Origin: CAXXOK01 sp963663285
Lineage (GTDB): Bacteria > Bacillota > Clostridia > Christensenellales > Aristaeellaceae
Assembly (NCBI GenBank): GCA_963663285.2
Contig: CAXXNI010000005.1
Coordinates: forward strand, 62,001 to 126,000
Reading direction: 5' to 3'
Length of the DNA: 64,000 nucleotides
Below are positions 42,225-51,309 of this stretch, piece after piece. Under the pieces are notes generated by a model. That model worked only from the letters and a program-made list of their open reading frames with translations, was not told the DNA's origin and did not search any database. The position numbers and the translations under genes were made by a program. Every line of letters begins with the position of its first letter. Positions within the stretch are counted from its first letter, which is position 1.

Positions 42225-43007
42225 GTGACACACGTGGATTTATCAACAATAGTAACAGTAGAAAAGGATATTGCGGAAGCGCTTTCTAAATATCAAGAAA
42301 TGACAAAATCTTTGTCTGACGCATTGTCGAAATATATTGAATCAATGCGCCCCCTAACTGATGCCTTTGCTGACTATAAAAGTCGAATGCATGAGGCTGT
42401 ATTAAGCATGCAGCGCACAGTACGCCCCTTTGATGCAATTTCAGCCATTGCACAAACCCAGTATGTTTTATGGGAGTATATAACATCAGAATTTGTCGAT
42501 AGAATTTTGGATGCTGTTGATGTAAATCAAGAATTGCTAGCCTATGAGGGTGAAAACAGCTTTCACAAGTCTAATGAAATCATTTCACTATGTGCAAATC
42601 ATCCGTATCTAGTTCCGTCTCAAAGGGTTTTTACTCAGTCAATTACTGCCTATCAGAATGGTTATTATGATTTGGCTGTGATTAGTCTAACTACGGTTAT
42701 TGATAGTGTTCTATCACAGGCGAGTAGAATGAATACACATAAACCGGCTCCCCGTGTTGAAGCAATACTTGAAAAGCTAAAGGAATCGGAGTCGATCAGC
42801 GATTCAGAATATGCGGAAATTTCTCTATATTCAACATTTCGATCCACTTCTCTTTCGTTTTATAAATTCGCCCCTTTCGATGAAGATGAGCCTGAAAATC
42901 TTAATCGCCATTGGATTATACACGGTCGATCAAAAAGAGAGAAAACTCAACTAGACTGCATTAAGTTAATCCATTTTCTGTACGGCATTATTCTACTTGA
43001 ACAATGA
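42225..43007 (+). CDS. Unknown cargo protein, possible HEPN-like C-terminus
   Basis: About 260 residues, AT-rich. The N-terminal half is helical (EKDIAEALSKYQEMTKSLSDALSKYIESM). The C-terminal half has the block LNRHWIIHGRSKREKTQLDCIKLIHFLYGIILL, a pattern (NRH...HG) seen in several helical HEPN-like families of bacterial accessory genes; no catalytic claim can be made. Start uncertain: GTG 42225 or GTG 42234, both with weak sites. It lies between the HIRAN-like and dGTPase genes on the same strand with 56- and 36-base gaps, so an operon is likely. Confidence 0.5.
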   Translation: MTHVDLSTIVTVEKDIAEALSKYQEMTKSLSDALSKYIESMRPLTDAFADYKSRMHEAVLSMQRTVRPFDAISAIAQTQYVLWEYITSEFVDRILDAVDVNQELLAYEGENSFHKSNEIISLCANHPYLVPSQRVFTQSITAYQNGYYDLAVISLTTVIDSVLSQASRMNTHKPAPRVEAILEKLKESESISDSEYAEISLYSTFRSTSLSFYKFAPFDEDEPENLNRHWIIHGRSKREKTQLDCIKLIHFLYGIILLEQ

Positions 43008-43043
43008 ATCAAATGTACTTACATTTTATAATTGAGGTGTGTT

Positions 43044-45050
43044 ATGGATAATAAACAGACAAACGAGAGTAAATTCAAACATGATATAGGTGAAGATACA
43101 ATCATTATCATTAAACTGAAAAAGGATGTTAAAGTATTAGACGCGTTTCGTTCTGATCTTTTAAAGAGCCAGAGTGGTGAGCCAGCTGAATATAGAATAA
43201 AGGAATCTGGAGCGGATCCCAATACCGCTATTTTACTTTCGAAGTACAATAACAAAGAATACAGATGCGTTCTTTTTGATTTTGATTCAAAAGCAGAAAA
43301 GGGAGAAGAGCTTAAACAACTTTATTGGGCTAAATCTTCTATTAGTGATGATAATAGTACAATCGTTTGTGATTTGTTATACTATACCAATTCAAAAAAT
43401 GTTATTACTAGTTTTGCATCTAGTATAGCTTTTGATTTATTTGCTGATTTTACACCGTATTCTTACTTAACATATGAAAACTCAAAGTACATATTAAAGC
43501 AAATGCATTTACTTGAAAAAGCCAATCTAAATTCTTTATTAAACACGATATACGAACAGGAACAAATTGTTCAATCTGGTTCGGATAAAATCGAAGAATT
43601 GGAAGGTAGATTAAGCAAGCAAAAAAGCATGCTAAAAACTGATCAACAGTCTAAACCTATAAAGTATACAATCTTTAATGGTGAAAAGAAATTATCTCCC
43701 CTTGCACAAAGAAATGAGTATTGTCGGAGAGAACATAACATCCGGTTTGCTGATCCGGAGCGTGGAGAATTTCAACGCGATTATGATCGAATTTTATACT
43801 CGAAAGCTTTTAGAAGAATGGTGGATAAAGCACAAATCTTTTCTTCCACGAAGGGCGACCATTATCGAACTCGCATGACACATACATTAATGGTATGCCA
43901 AATTGCTCGGAGTATCTCTATTCGGTTGAATTTGAATCGTGCTTTAACAGAGGCGATTGCTATTGGTCATGATCTTGGGCATACTCCCTTTGGACATCAA
44001 GGCGAAAGAACGCTGGATAATATTTTAAAAGGGGAAGGCGATTTTCTTGTCGAAGGGCTAGAGATAGATGGCACGTGTCAATATGGTGGATTCAAACATA
44101 ATTTTCAAGGCGTACGTGTTGCAACTTGTCTGGAAGATGCGTATTTTGGTATTCAAGGTATGGATTTATCACTTCAAACACTTGATGGCATATGGAAACA
44201 TACGGATACAGATAAAGGCCAAGAAATTAGTCAATTTACAACATATCGTGAATTATTTGAAAATGATAGCAAGTACCCGATAACATTAGAAGGACAGGTT
44301 GTTGCCCTTGCAGATGAGATAGCACAACGAAGTCATGATATAGATGATGCTTTATCATCATCGTTGATAAGTTTTGAAGAACTAGCAGAGCTTTTAAAGT
44401 TGACCAAATTCGAAAAAATAACTACAATAGTCGAATCTTTGGAAAATAAAAGTAAGGATGAATTGTACACATCTGATCGAAAGGAACTGCTCTACACTCG
44501 TCTGTCGGCAGGCATAGTAAGTTTCTTCATTAATGATGTTGTCGCTTGTTCAGATCAGGCGATGAAGAAAGAAATAAAAGAACGCAAAAAGGATACGAGA
44601 GAAGATGTCTTTTTTCATGAGCAACTAATTGATTTTTCACCTATTGGAAAAAGATTAAGTGGGCACATTGAAAACATACTTAAAAAGAAAGTCTTAAATA
44701 GCGTAGAGGTTGTTTTATTTGATGATAATGCGTCAAACATCGTATACTCGTTATTCAAAATTTATTATAAAAATCCCATGCTTCTGCATGATGGCACTTT
44801 GCGGAGGTTATATAAGTATTATTTAGATAATGGTATTAAGGATGTATTCGAATTTAGAGAAAGCCAACCTAAATTGATGAACCAAGAATGGTCGCGTATC
44901 ACATCAAATCCAATCAAATGTGATGATGTTAATAATCGCGAAATGATAATCAAAAAGCGTAAATTGCTCGTTCGAACAATTTGCGATTATATCGCAGGTA
45001 TGACGGATTCATATGCGATTAAGGAGTATGAAAAGCATTATAAACGCTGA
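43044..45050 (+). CDS. HD-domain deoxyguanosine triphosphate triphosphohydrolase with N-terminal extension
   Basis: 668 residues. About 220 N-terminal residues of unknown fold precede a full dGTPase: RADPERGEFQRD-like start (RFADPERGEFQRDYDRILYSKAFRRMVDKAQIF), the metal ligands HTLMVCQ and AIAIGHDLGHTPFGHQGE, HNFQ, and VVALADEIAQRSHDIDDAL. Such enzymes cut dGTP to deoxyguanosine and triphosphate; some act as anti-phage effectors by emptying the dNTP pool. Usual bacterial dGTPases are 330-500 residues, so the extension is unusual and may sense infection. GAGGTG before ATG 43044. AT-rich like its two upstream partners. Confidence 0.85.
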   Translation: MDNKQTNESKFKHDIGEDTIIIIKLKKDVKVLDAFRSDLLKSQSGEPAEYRIKESGADPNTAILLSKYNNKEYRCVLFDFDSKAEKGEELKQLYWAKSSISDDNSTIVCDLLYYTNSKNVITSFASSIAFDLFADFTPYSYLTYENSKYILKQMHLLEKANLNSLLNTIYEQEQIVQSGSDKIEELEGRLSKQKSMLKTDQQSKPIKYTIFNGEKKLSPLAQRNEYCRREHNIRFADPERGEFQRDYDRILYSKAFRRMVDKAQIFSSTKGDHYRTRMTHTLMVCQIARSISIRLNLNRALTEAIAIGHDLGHTPFGHQGERTLDNILKGEGDFLVEGLEIDGTCQYGGFKHNFQGVRVATCLEDAYFGIQGMDLSLQTLDGIWKHTDTDKGQEISQFTTYRELFENDSKYPITLEGQVVALADEIAQRSHDIDDALSSSLISFEELAELLKLTKFEKITTIVESLENKSKDELYTSDRKELLYTRLSAGIVSFFINDVVACSDQAMKKEIKERKKDTREDVFFHEQLIDFSPIGKRLSGHIENILKKKVLNSVEVVLFDDNASNIVYSLFKIYYKNPMLLHDGTLRRLYKYYLDNGIKDVFEFRESQPKLMNQEWSRITSNPIKCDDVNNREMIIKKRKLLVRTICDYIAGMTDSYAIKEYEKHYKR

Positions 45051-45078
45051 TTACTATTATATGTAAAGGTTGTGTCAT

Positions 45079-46239
45079 ATGCCGCGCGCTTCACTCAAAC
45101 AACGTAAGGATGGCCGCTACAAGTGCAAATACAAGGGTATCCAGTTCATGGGGGTTACCCAAACGGAAGCATACGCAAAACTTGACGCATATAAACGGCT
45201 AGAGGCTTCTGGCCTGCGTGCCGAGGCGGCAGGCGTTACCTTCTCGCAGTATGCCGCTAAATGGATAGAAACTTATAAAGGCGGCGTTTCTACCCGCACG
45301 TATAATGATTATTTGCGTGTTCTGCATCAATTTGTCAAAGTGGTGGGGGATAAGCCAATAAAAAATGTGATCCCTTCGGATATCCAGCTTGCGTATAATG
45401 AACAGCAGGGGTTCAGCCGGTCACATATACGCATCTTTGGTATGATCGTCAATAGTGTTTTCAAAGCTGCCGTTGCGGATCGCGTGATCCTCCACAATCC
45501 GTGTTTATCTGCGAAGTTGCCAAAAGGAAAAGAAGGGTCGCACAGGGCAATCCTTCCATGGGAACGGGACTTGATATTGCAAAGCACACATCGCTTTGCC
45601 CCGGCTATTATGTGTATGCTGTATGCTGGCCTGCGCCGTGGTGAGGTGTTGGCGCTGGATATTGACCGGGATGTGGATTTCACGGCAATGACGATTTCAA
45701 TCCGCGAAGCTGTTCGTTTTGAATCTAACCAGCCGATCATAACCGATCCGAAAACCGAAGCAGGCGCGCGTACCATTCCAATGTTGGATGTGCTTGCTGC
45801 TCGCCTGTCGGGTATCCATGGGCTGGTAGCTCCGTCCGCGTCCGGCAGCCTGATGTCGGAAACCGCTTTTAATCGTGCGTGGGAGGGCTTTATTGCAGAT
45901 TTGGAAGCCCTGTATAATGGTGATAGCAAACGGTGGTATGGGCGCAGGAACGGGCAAAACCGCGATGCTATGCCACCTTGGAAGAGCATTTCAATTCGTC
46001 CGCATGACCTGCGCCATTCCTATTGCACCATGTTATACGATGCTGGTATCGATCTAAAGACAGCGCAAAAATGGATGGGGCATGCCGATCAAGCTATGAC
46101 GCTGCGTATCTATACACATCTTACTGCCGAACGCGAAGAAGCAGAAGCGCGTTTGCTTCGTGAAAGAGTAAATGAACAATTAAACGATGGGGTGCAAAAC
46201 GGGGTGCAAACAGAATTGAAGTCCAACGGAAGCCTTTAA
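45079..46239 (+). CDS. Prophage integrase, tyrosine recombinase
   Basis: 386 residues with the three standard parts: N-terminal AP2-like arm-binding domain (RKDGRYKCKYKGIQFMGVTQTEAYAKL), SAM-like core-binding domain (YAAKWIETYKGGVSTRTYNDYLRVLHQF) and catalytic domain with R186 (GLRRGE), H308/R311 (HDLRHS), H335 (GHAD) and nucleophile Y345. It lies 32 bases before attR, the normal place. The last codons (GVQNGVQ) are written by a 24-bp repeat that also occurs near attL. It recombines the 46-bp core in tRNA-Arg. Confidence 0.95.
   Translation: MPRASLKQRKDGRYKCKYKGIQFMGVTQTEAYAKLDAYKRLEASGLRAEAAGVTFSQYAAKWIETYKGGVSTRTYNDYLRVLHQFVKVVGDKPIKNVIPSDIQLAYNEQQGFSRSHIRIFGMIVNSVFKAAVADRVILHNPCLSAKLPKGKEGSHRAILPWERDLILQSTHRFAPAIMCMLYAGLRRGEVLALDIDRDVDFTAMTISIREAVRFESNQPIITDPKTEAGARTIPMLDVLAARLSGIHGLVAPSASGSLMSETAFNRAWEGFIADLEALYNGDSKRWYGRRNGQNRDAMPPWKSISIRPHDLRHSYCTMLYDAGIDLKTAQKWMGHADQAMTLRIYTHLTAEREEAEARLLRERVNEQLNDGVQNGVQTELKSNGSL
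46187..46210 (+). repeat. Putative integrase arm-type site (right)
   Basis: Exact 24-bp match to 12643-12666, inside the 3' end of the integrase gene. Confidence 0.5.
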
Positions 46240-46271
46240 TATCAAGGGATATATAAATATACAACATAATA

Positions 46272-46317
46272 ACTACGAATCAAAAGGTCGTGGGTTCGAA
46301 TCCCGCCGGGCTCACCA
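46272..46317 (+). repeat. attR core (46 bp)
   Basis: Perfect copy of the 3' end of tRNA-Arg(ACG), from the anticodon loop through CCA. Confidence 0.92.
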
Positions 46318-46319
46318 AA

Positions 46320-46356
46320 CGAAAACCCTTGAACCATAACGGTTTGAGGGTTTTCG
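46320..46356. terminator. Terminator right of attR
   Basis: CGAAAACCCT (46320-46329) with AGGGTTTTCG (46347-46356), usable in both directions. Before prophage insertion it followed the tRNA. Confidence 0.7.
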
Positions 46357-46479
46357 CTATTGTACGGGTCTGACCTTTTTTGCGGGGAAAAGCCCGTTTT
46401 TTGATGAAATGTTCCGTGTTTTGTTCCAAACGGCCGTTAAAAACAGCGATCAAAGCCTTATGAATCAAGGGTTTCAAGC

Positions 46480-47739
46480 CTACCCCGCATGTTCCACCGT
46501 TGTTCCGTCAAGGGGCACCCACGCAACCATTGCAGCATTGAAGGTTTCGCCCGCCTGCTGGATTTTTTCGGTGCGCTTGTCCACATATCTATCCATCGTC
46601 ATCCGGATGTCGGCATGCCCAGCGATGGCCTGAATGGTTTTTACGTCCACCTTGGCCGCCGCAAGCTCCGTTAAATAGGTGTGTCGCAGGATATGCGGCG
46701 TTGCGCCGTGCAGGTCGATGGTTCTGCCAATGCGCTGCCATGCACGGTCGAAGGTGCTTTCGGTGAGGGGCATATCGCCGTTTCCAATCACAAACGTGCC
46801 GGATTGATTTCCGTGCAACAGTTCTTTTAAAACCCTGCAAAGGGGAATTTCACGAAAGCCCGCTTTGCTTTTCGGTGTTCCCACAACAGGCTGGTTGGAG
46901 CAAAACGTAACATTGCGGGTGATGTGGAGGATATTTTGATCGAAGTCTATGTCGTTCCACATCAGACCGAGCATCTCGCCCCGCCGCATCCCTGTGTACA
47001 AAAGCAAGCCAAGCATCAGCCTGTCGTTCAGGTTCAGGCAGTGCAGATGGGCAATAATATCGCGGTAATGACTGGCACTGAGTGCTGATCGGGCGTTTAC
47101 CTTTGTAGGCATGGAAAGCCGTTTGCTCTTTGTGGGATCTGCCGAAAGAAAACCGTCCTCCATTGCAGAAGTAAACACCTGCGATAGAATGATTTTCATC
47201 TGACGAACGGACGAGTGCGCCATATCGCCGCACAGATTGTAGAAACTCTGGATGTCGTTCGTCGTAATCTTCTCAATCGGCATTTCTCCGAAAAACGGAT
47301 AGATATGTTTATCCAATAAATTGCGATAGGTACGCAGCGTGGTTTCCTTCAGTTTATGATCCTTGAAAAGGGTTAGCCAGTTTTCGGCATATTGCCGAAA
47401 TACGTGTTTGGCATCGGTAGGCTGCGCCGGACTACCCCATACACGCTTGAGTTCGGGAATCAGGGCATCCACAATCTCCTGAAGAGAATCACCTGTTTTC
47501 CATCTGATCGTACCATCGCCAAGATCAATCTTTATTTTCTTACGTGCCATGTCGTGATCTCCTTCCGAGCATGGCATGTAATTCTGCGATGAGAGTGTGC
47601 CGTTATCAAGATGCGGTTCAAGGAGCGTTCGGCACTGCTCAACCACAGCACCGCTGATCTCCTGCACCACAGATTTTAACATTTCGGGGGTCATAAGGAA
47701 AGCCCCGGCATCAGGTGAATTGTCTGGTTGTGCGCTCAA
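46480..47739 (-). CDS. Second tyrosine integrase
   Basis: About 419 residues. Core-binding domain (FRQYAENWLTLFKDHKLKETTLRTYRNLLDKHIYPFFGEMPIEKI), catalytic residues in GMRRGE, HILRHT, GHAD and RYVDK. Two starts have good sites: TTG 47739 (AGAAAGGA) and the internal ATG 47550 (AAGGAGAT, 6 bases), the latter giving MARKKIKIDLGDG. The extra 63 residues (LKSVVQEISGAVVEQCRTLLEPHL) look like real protein, so both forms may be made. It ends about 160 bp from attR, which implies the same tRNA site as its target. Confidence 0.9.
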   Translation of the reverse strand: MSAQPDNSPDAGAFLMTPEMLKSVVQEISGAVVEQCRTLLEPHLDNGTLSSQNYMPCSEGDHDMARKKIKIDLGDGTIRWKTGDSLQEIVDALIPELKRVWGSPAQPTDAKHVFRQYAENWLTLFKDHKLKETTLRTYRNLLDKHIYPFFGEMPIEKITTNDIQSFYNLCGDMAHSSVRQMKIILSQVFTSAMEDGFLSADPTKSKRLSMPTKVNARSALSASHYRDIIAHLHCLNLNDRLMLGLLLYTGMRRGEMLGLMWNDIDFDQNILHITRNVTFCSNQPVVGTPKSKAGFREIPLCRVLKELLHGNQSGTFVIGNGDMPLTESTFDRAWQRIGRTIDLHGATPHILRHTYLTELAAAKVDVKTIQAIAGHADIRMTMDRYVDKRTEKIQQAGETFNAAMVAWVPLDGTTVEHAG

Positions 47740-47788
47740 AGCATTTCCTTTCTGCAAAATTTCGAATTGCGATTTTCATTGGATTTAC

Positions 47789-48017
47789 CGACAACCAAGG
47801 CCAGCAACCAACGGTAAAAAACTACTGTAATTACGATATCCAATTATTTCTAAGCTTTTGCTTTTCCCGGAAAACTTCGTTGCTTTGGTTGTCAGGACAG
47901 ACGAATCTGTTTGTTCAACCTATACTAGTCAACGGTTTCAGCACTTTCTTCGATCTGCCAACTCGACAACCAAGCCAGCAACCACCCGGCAAAGCACCCG
48001 ACAACCGGCGGTAAAAA
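47789..48017. repeat. Cluster of GACAACC repeats
   Basis: Direct units start at 47790, 47965 and 48000 (the first two share about 20 bases, CGACAACCAAG-CCAGCAACCA), all followed by GGTAAAAA or GGCAAAG, and an inverted TGGTTGTC lies near 47894. In the 290-base gap between integrase and VapE genes. Possible integrase arm sites or replication iterons. Confidence 0.55.
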
Positions 48018-48026
48018 TCCGGTCAT

Positions 48027-49418
48027 TCATTCTCCGGGAAAACGTAGCTGTTTTGCTTCTTCCTGCGTTGATTGCGGGAATCTGTCATAGTTGTCAGGAT
48101 GTTGGTTGCCGATGCGTTCCCAACCCTTCTGCCTTCCGTATTCCACTCCAAAGGAACGTGGATTGCTAAAATGCTGCCAGCCCTTTGCATACGTCCGCAT
48201 GATCTCGCTGATATCGTGCAGCTTCCACTTCTTCGGCTCATCAAAAAGGTGTAGTGCTTCCCGGTGGAGAAGCCGACAGCACACCTTATCACCCTCGTAT
48301 CGTTCCAGAAATTCCAGTATCAGGCCTGCGTCCGTATCCTCCTGCATGAATCCCTTTTGGTTATCCAGCAACTGCATTTGAATCTCTTTGCTGAATTTCA
48401 TGGAATAACAACCGCTGCGATAAATCATCATAGCTTCCGCCCACACTTGCAGCAGGTAGGCCCGTGACGCGGCTTCATCAGCAAGAATGTGAACTTCCGC
48501 TTGCATCGGGTTTGTCATAATGGGCAGGAAACGTCGGTTGCCGGCACGGTCCAGAGGCAGAAAATCTATGGTGTTGGATGTACCGCCAAACACGCATTGC
48601 CGGAGTCTATCCTTGGGTTGGGCCTCGTAGGGCGTTCGGTAGGTTTCCTTCTGCCTGCTAATGAAAGAGCGGATTTCCTCAATACTTTTTGCGTTGCTGG
48701 TCGCCAGCATTTCCGACATTTCGATAATCCAATGCCCTTGGAGTTTTGTGAATACCTTATCATCGTCCAGCCTTTTCAGGTCGTCACTGAACCACTCATC
48801 GTTGATGGCAAGCAATCGAAACAGCGTGGATTTGCCGATTCCCTGCCCGCCTATCAAGCAGAGCATTTCCTCATACTTACTGCCGGGAAGAAACACGCGC
48901 CGAATCGCACCCAGAAGAAAGTGCTTGAACATTTCTTCCGTATAATCGTTGGCTTCCGCGCCGAGAAAGTAACGCAGGCAGTCACGAATACGGGGAATGC
49001 CGTCCCAGACAAGCGCGCTCAGCCTGTCCCTGATCGGGTGATAGCAGTTTTCGTTTGCCACAATGCTCAAGGCATTGTTGATCTTCTTCTCGCTGGTAAG
49101 ATCGTAATTTTGCTCCATATGAAGAAAGAGATATTTCATATCGGTATCCGTAATGGAATCCGTATTTCGCCGCCAACCAAGCTTGCGCACAATGTCGATA
49201 CGCTCCGTCAACAGATTGAAGCAGATCGCACCCTTCAACAGCGAATCAAGCTGAAAAGCCGTTTTGCAGTTCAGGATCGTATTCGCGGTTCGACCTTTGT
49301 CTGTGAGAGCAAGCTTTTCTTTGACTTCTTCAACGCTCAAGCTCGGCTCTATGGCGTCTGCGGTGCTCATCACGGCTTGCTGTATCTCCGCGGGCAAACT
49401 TTGAAACTCGTTGTTCAA
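48027..49418 (-). CDS. VapE-type SF3-like helicase/primase-associated protein
   Basis: About 463 residues. Virulence-associated protein E family: an N-terminal helical part, the block HPIRDRLSALVWDGIPRI, and an ATPase core with Walker A GGQGIGKST and downstream LQGHWIIEMSEM, RQKETYRTPYE and FLPLDRAGNRRF (arginine finger region). It unwinds DNA at the element's replication origin together with the CHC2 primase whose gene it overlaps. TTG 49418 is preferred for its AAAGGAGA site. Confidence 0.88.
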   Translation of the reverse strand: MNNEFQSLPAEIQQAVMSTADAIEPSLSVEEVKEKLALTDKGRTANTILNCKTAFQLDSLLKGAICFNLLTERIDIVRKLGWRRNTDSITDTDMKYLFLHMEQNYDLTSEKKINNALSIVANENCYHPIRDRLSALVWDGIPRIRDCLRYFLGAEANDYTEEMFKHFLLGAIRRVFLPGSKYEEMLCLIGGQGIGKSTLFRLLAINDEWFSDDLKRLDDDKVFTKLQGHWIIEMSEMLATSNAKSIEEIRSFISRQKETYRTPYEAQPKDRLRQCVFGGTSNTIDFLPLDRAGNRRFLPIMTNPMQAEVHILADEAASRAYLLQVWAEAMMIYRSGCYSMKFSKEIQMQLLDNQKGFMQEDTDAGLILEFLERYEGDKVCCRLLHREALHLFDEPKKWKLHDISEIMRTYAKGWQHFSNPRSFGVEYGRQKGWERIGNQHPDNYDRFPQSTQEEAKQLRFPGE

Positions 49419-49968
49419 GACGCGGTATCTCCTTTCCAAGCTCAATGATTATTTCGGCTTTATCCTGCAAGGCACCCATCAGCAGCACATCCAGTATTTC
49501 TTCCACTTCTTGCCGTTTTTGCAGCGCTTCCGTAAACAACGGGTGCCATTCTTTGTCTATTGACTGCGGCGCAAAATCCTTCCGCCACTGTGCAAGTAAA
49601 TGCCGGTATTCCGTCAATACATAAAAGCATTTCTTTTCAACGTGCCTGAAGCGCTGCTCTTCCGATAGCTTCGGTTTGATCTGTTTCCTAATATGCCCAT
49701 TATGATTTTCATACCCAACGGAAAAATCGGTTGCGAGCTTCCGAGCGGCTTCCAACGCAGATAGTTGAAACAGCCTTCCGACGAAATCAATAACATCCCC
49801 GTCGGCCTGACAGCCAAAGCAATGAAAGCGGCGATCCGTTTTCATGCTGGGGTGATGATCGTCATGAAAAGGGCAGAGCGCCATTCCGTTGCGATGGATT
49901 TTGATACCATAACGCTCGGCAGCCTGCCGAACAGTGACGCTGTCCTTAACTGCTTCAAACAGATTCAT
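49330..49968 (-). CDS. CHC2 zinc-finger primase-like protein
   Basis: 212 residues. The zinc ribbon CPFHDDHHPSMKT...FHCFGCQADGDVIDFV is complete; no TOPRIM catalytic domain follows, the rest being a charged helical region. It probably guides priming, with VapE. ATG overlaps the relaxase stop (ATGA), and its 3' end overlaps VapE by about 90 bases in another frame, a compact replicon arrangement. Confidence 0.88.
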   Translation of the reverse strand: MNLFEAVKDSVTVRQAAERYGIKIHRNGMALCPFHDDHHPSMKTDRRFHCFGCQADGDVIDFVGRLFQLSALEAARKLATDFSVGYENHNGHIRKQIKPKLSEEQRFRHVEKKCFYVLTEYRHLLAQWRKDFAPQSIDKEWHPLFTEALQKRQEVEEILDVLLMGALQDKAEIIIELGKEIPRLEQRVSKFARGDTASRDEHRRRHRAELER

Positions 49969-51224
49969 CGGTCGTCTTCGCCTTTTGCATGAACCACAGA
50001 CTTACGGTTTAACCTATCGTGGTTTGCCTGATCTGCGACAATCTTCATTCGCTGCAAAATGCTTGTGATGGATTCCCTGGTTTTCTCCTTAACCTGGGCT
50101 TTCCCTACGTTGTGTGCTTCGGGCGTTAGCAGTGCCTTACGAACCGTGACTGCGATTTTCTGCGCCGCGTTCATGAGTTTTTTCTGAACGACACCCAGGC
50201 ATTCACCAACAGCTTCACGGATATTTTTAGGAATTTTCCGTTCGGGCGATGTGATCCATTTTTGATAACGTTCAATTTCCGCGATGTCCGCTTTTTGCGT
50301 TTCAGCCTGTACGGTATCCGCCACCACCTCCACAGCTTTGTCATACGCAGCAGAAGAAACTTCGTCGATCAGCGTTTCCACTTCTGTGATTTTCTGCATC
50401 TGATTATCCAAATGCCCGGTGTTTTGTGAGATTTCCGCCTCCTGCTTTATCAGCTTTTCCTTTTGCTTGAGCAGAATAAAATCTTGCCTTTCCAGATACG
50501 TGCGGCCGCCATACTCCGGTTCTTGATCCAAATGCAAACCATATTCCCGGGAAATTTCGAAAAGCATCGTTCTGCAAATCGCATCAAAGGTCATTTTGCG
50601 ATTGTTGGTTTTCCCTTTGGGTTTGTCCGGATCCGGAAGTGGAATTTCCAATTTCTCCAGCGCCTTTTCCTGTTGAGGGCAAACTTCGCCGTAACGGTTC
50701 TCACAGTCGAACACATGGCGCTCGTGAATATGCGGCGTGCTTTCGTCCAAATGAAGCGCCCAATCCAGAATGTGAACATGATTACCAAATCGCTCCTCGA
50801 ACTGCCTAGTAAACTCATAGACGACGGATAATAGTATCTCAGGCTGCACCGCCTGTTCCATTGTTCCGATTTGGAAAACAGTTTCCTCCGGACAGGTCTT
50901 GTCATTTTTTAATATTTGCTCGATGGTGCGGTTGCGCTCCGTGTGACGGGTTTTCTCGTTGCGGGCGTTCTGCCTGCTGACGAAGTTTGCATAATGCTCG
51001 GTATAATAAGCACGCTCGATTTCTTCAAATGTGGCGTCATACTCATCTAAGTTTTCACGGTTTTGCATGGTGGTGTAACCGCGATAACAATCCCAGAATA
51101 TGTTTCGTTGCGCACGATCGGTATCGATGTGGCTGCTGTTTTCAAGGTCGAAGCGGCGGTCATTATGCTTGGGATTGTATACGCCGTTTTGCCCGATGCG
51201 TCCGTTGTGCCTGGTGAGTTTCAG
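49965..51224 (-). CDS. MOBV-type relaxase (Mob/Pre family)
   Basis: About 419 residues. The N-terminal segment reads LKLTRHNGRIGQNGVYNPKHNDRRFDLENSSHID-type, then ERAYYTEHYANFVSRQNARN; the metal-binding motif is HLDESTPHIHERHV, typical for plasmid recombination/mobilisation enzymes. It nicks oriT for transfer by a helper element. The conserved N-terminus extends 52 codons beyond the first ATG (51068) with no ATG, GTG or TTG; CTG 51224 sits 8 bases after GGAGG and is the most likely start. Confidence 0.85.
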   Translation of the reverse strand: MKLTRHNGRIGQNGVYNPKHNDRRFDLENSSHIDTDRAQRNIFWDCYRGYTTMQNRENLDEYDATFEEIERAYYTEHYANFVSRQNARNEKTRHTERNRTIEQILKNDKTCPEETVFQIGTMEQAVQPEILLSVVYEFTRQFEERFGNHVHILDWALHLDESTPHIHERHVFDCENRYGEVCPQQEKALEKLEIPLPDPDKPKGKTNNRKMTFDAICRTMLFEISREYGLHLDQEPEYGGRTYLERQDFILLKQKEKLIKQEAEISQNTGHLDNQMQKITEVETLIDEVSSAAYDKAVEVVADTVQAETQKADIAEIERYQKWITSPERKIPKNIREAVGECLGVVQKKLMNAAQKIAVTVRKALLTPEAHNVGKAQVKEKTRESITSILQRMKIVADQANHDRLNRKSVVHAKGEDDR

Positions 51225-51309
51225 TGTCGCTTCCTCCGTTTCTTTGCGAATCTGCCGGGCTAATCAGGGCGTGAGCCCGATTCCTTGCTGCATTCTGCGT
51301 CAAGTAATA

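Larger units (their letters stand above)
12504..46317. mobile_element. Siphovirus-type prophage integrated in tRNA-Arg(ACG)
   Basis: About 33.8 kb bounded by 46-bp perfect direct repeats. Content: lysis cassette, tail, tape measure, head, terminase, replication/early genes, divergent repressor switch, cargo genes and an integrase next to attR. Most structural genes are intact. A block of four early genes (33.7-36.6 kb) is broken by single-base indels, so it is uncertain whether the phage can still replicate. Confidence 0.92.

Noticed and set aside
46272..46317. A second tRNA-Arg gene
   Set aside because: Only the 3' 46 bases are present; there is no D arm or 5' acceptor strand, so it is an attachment repeat.
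46280..46477. Minus-strand frame crossing attR
   Set aside because: Its N-terminal part is terminator and att sequence, and its C-terminus is the antisense of a tRNA fragment.
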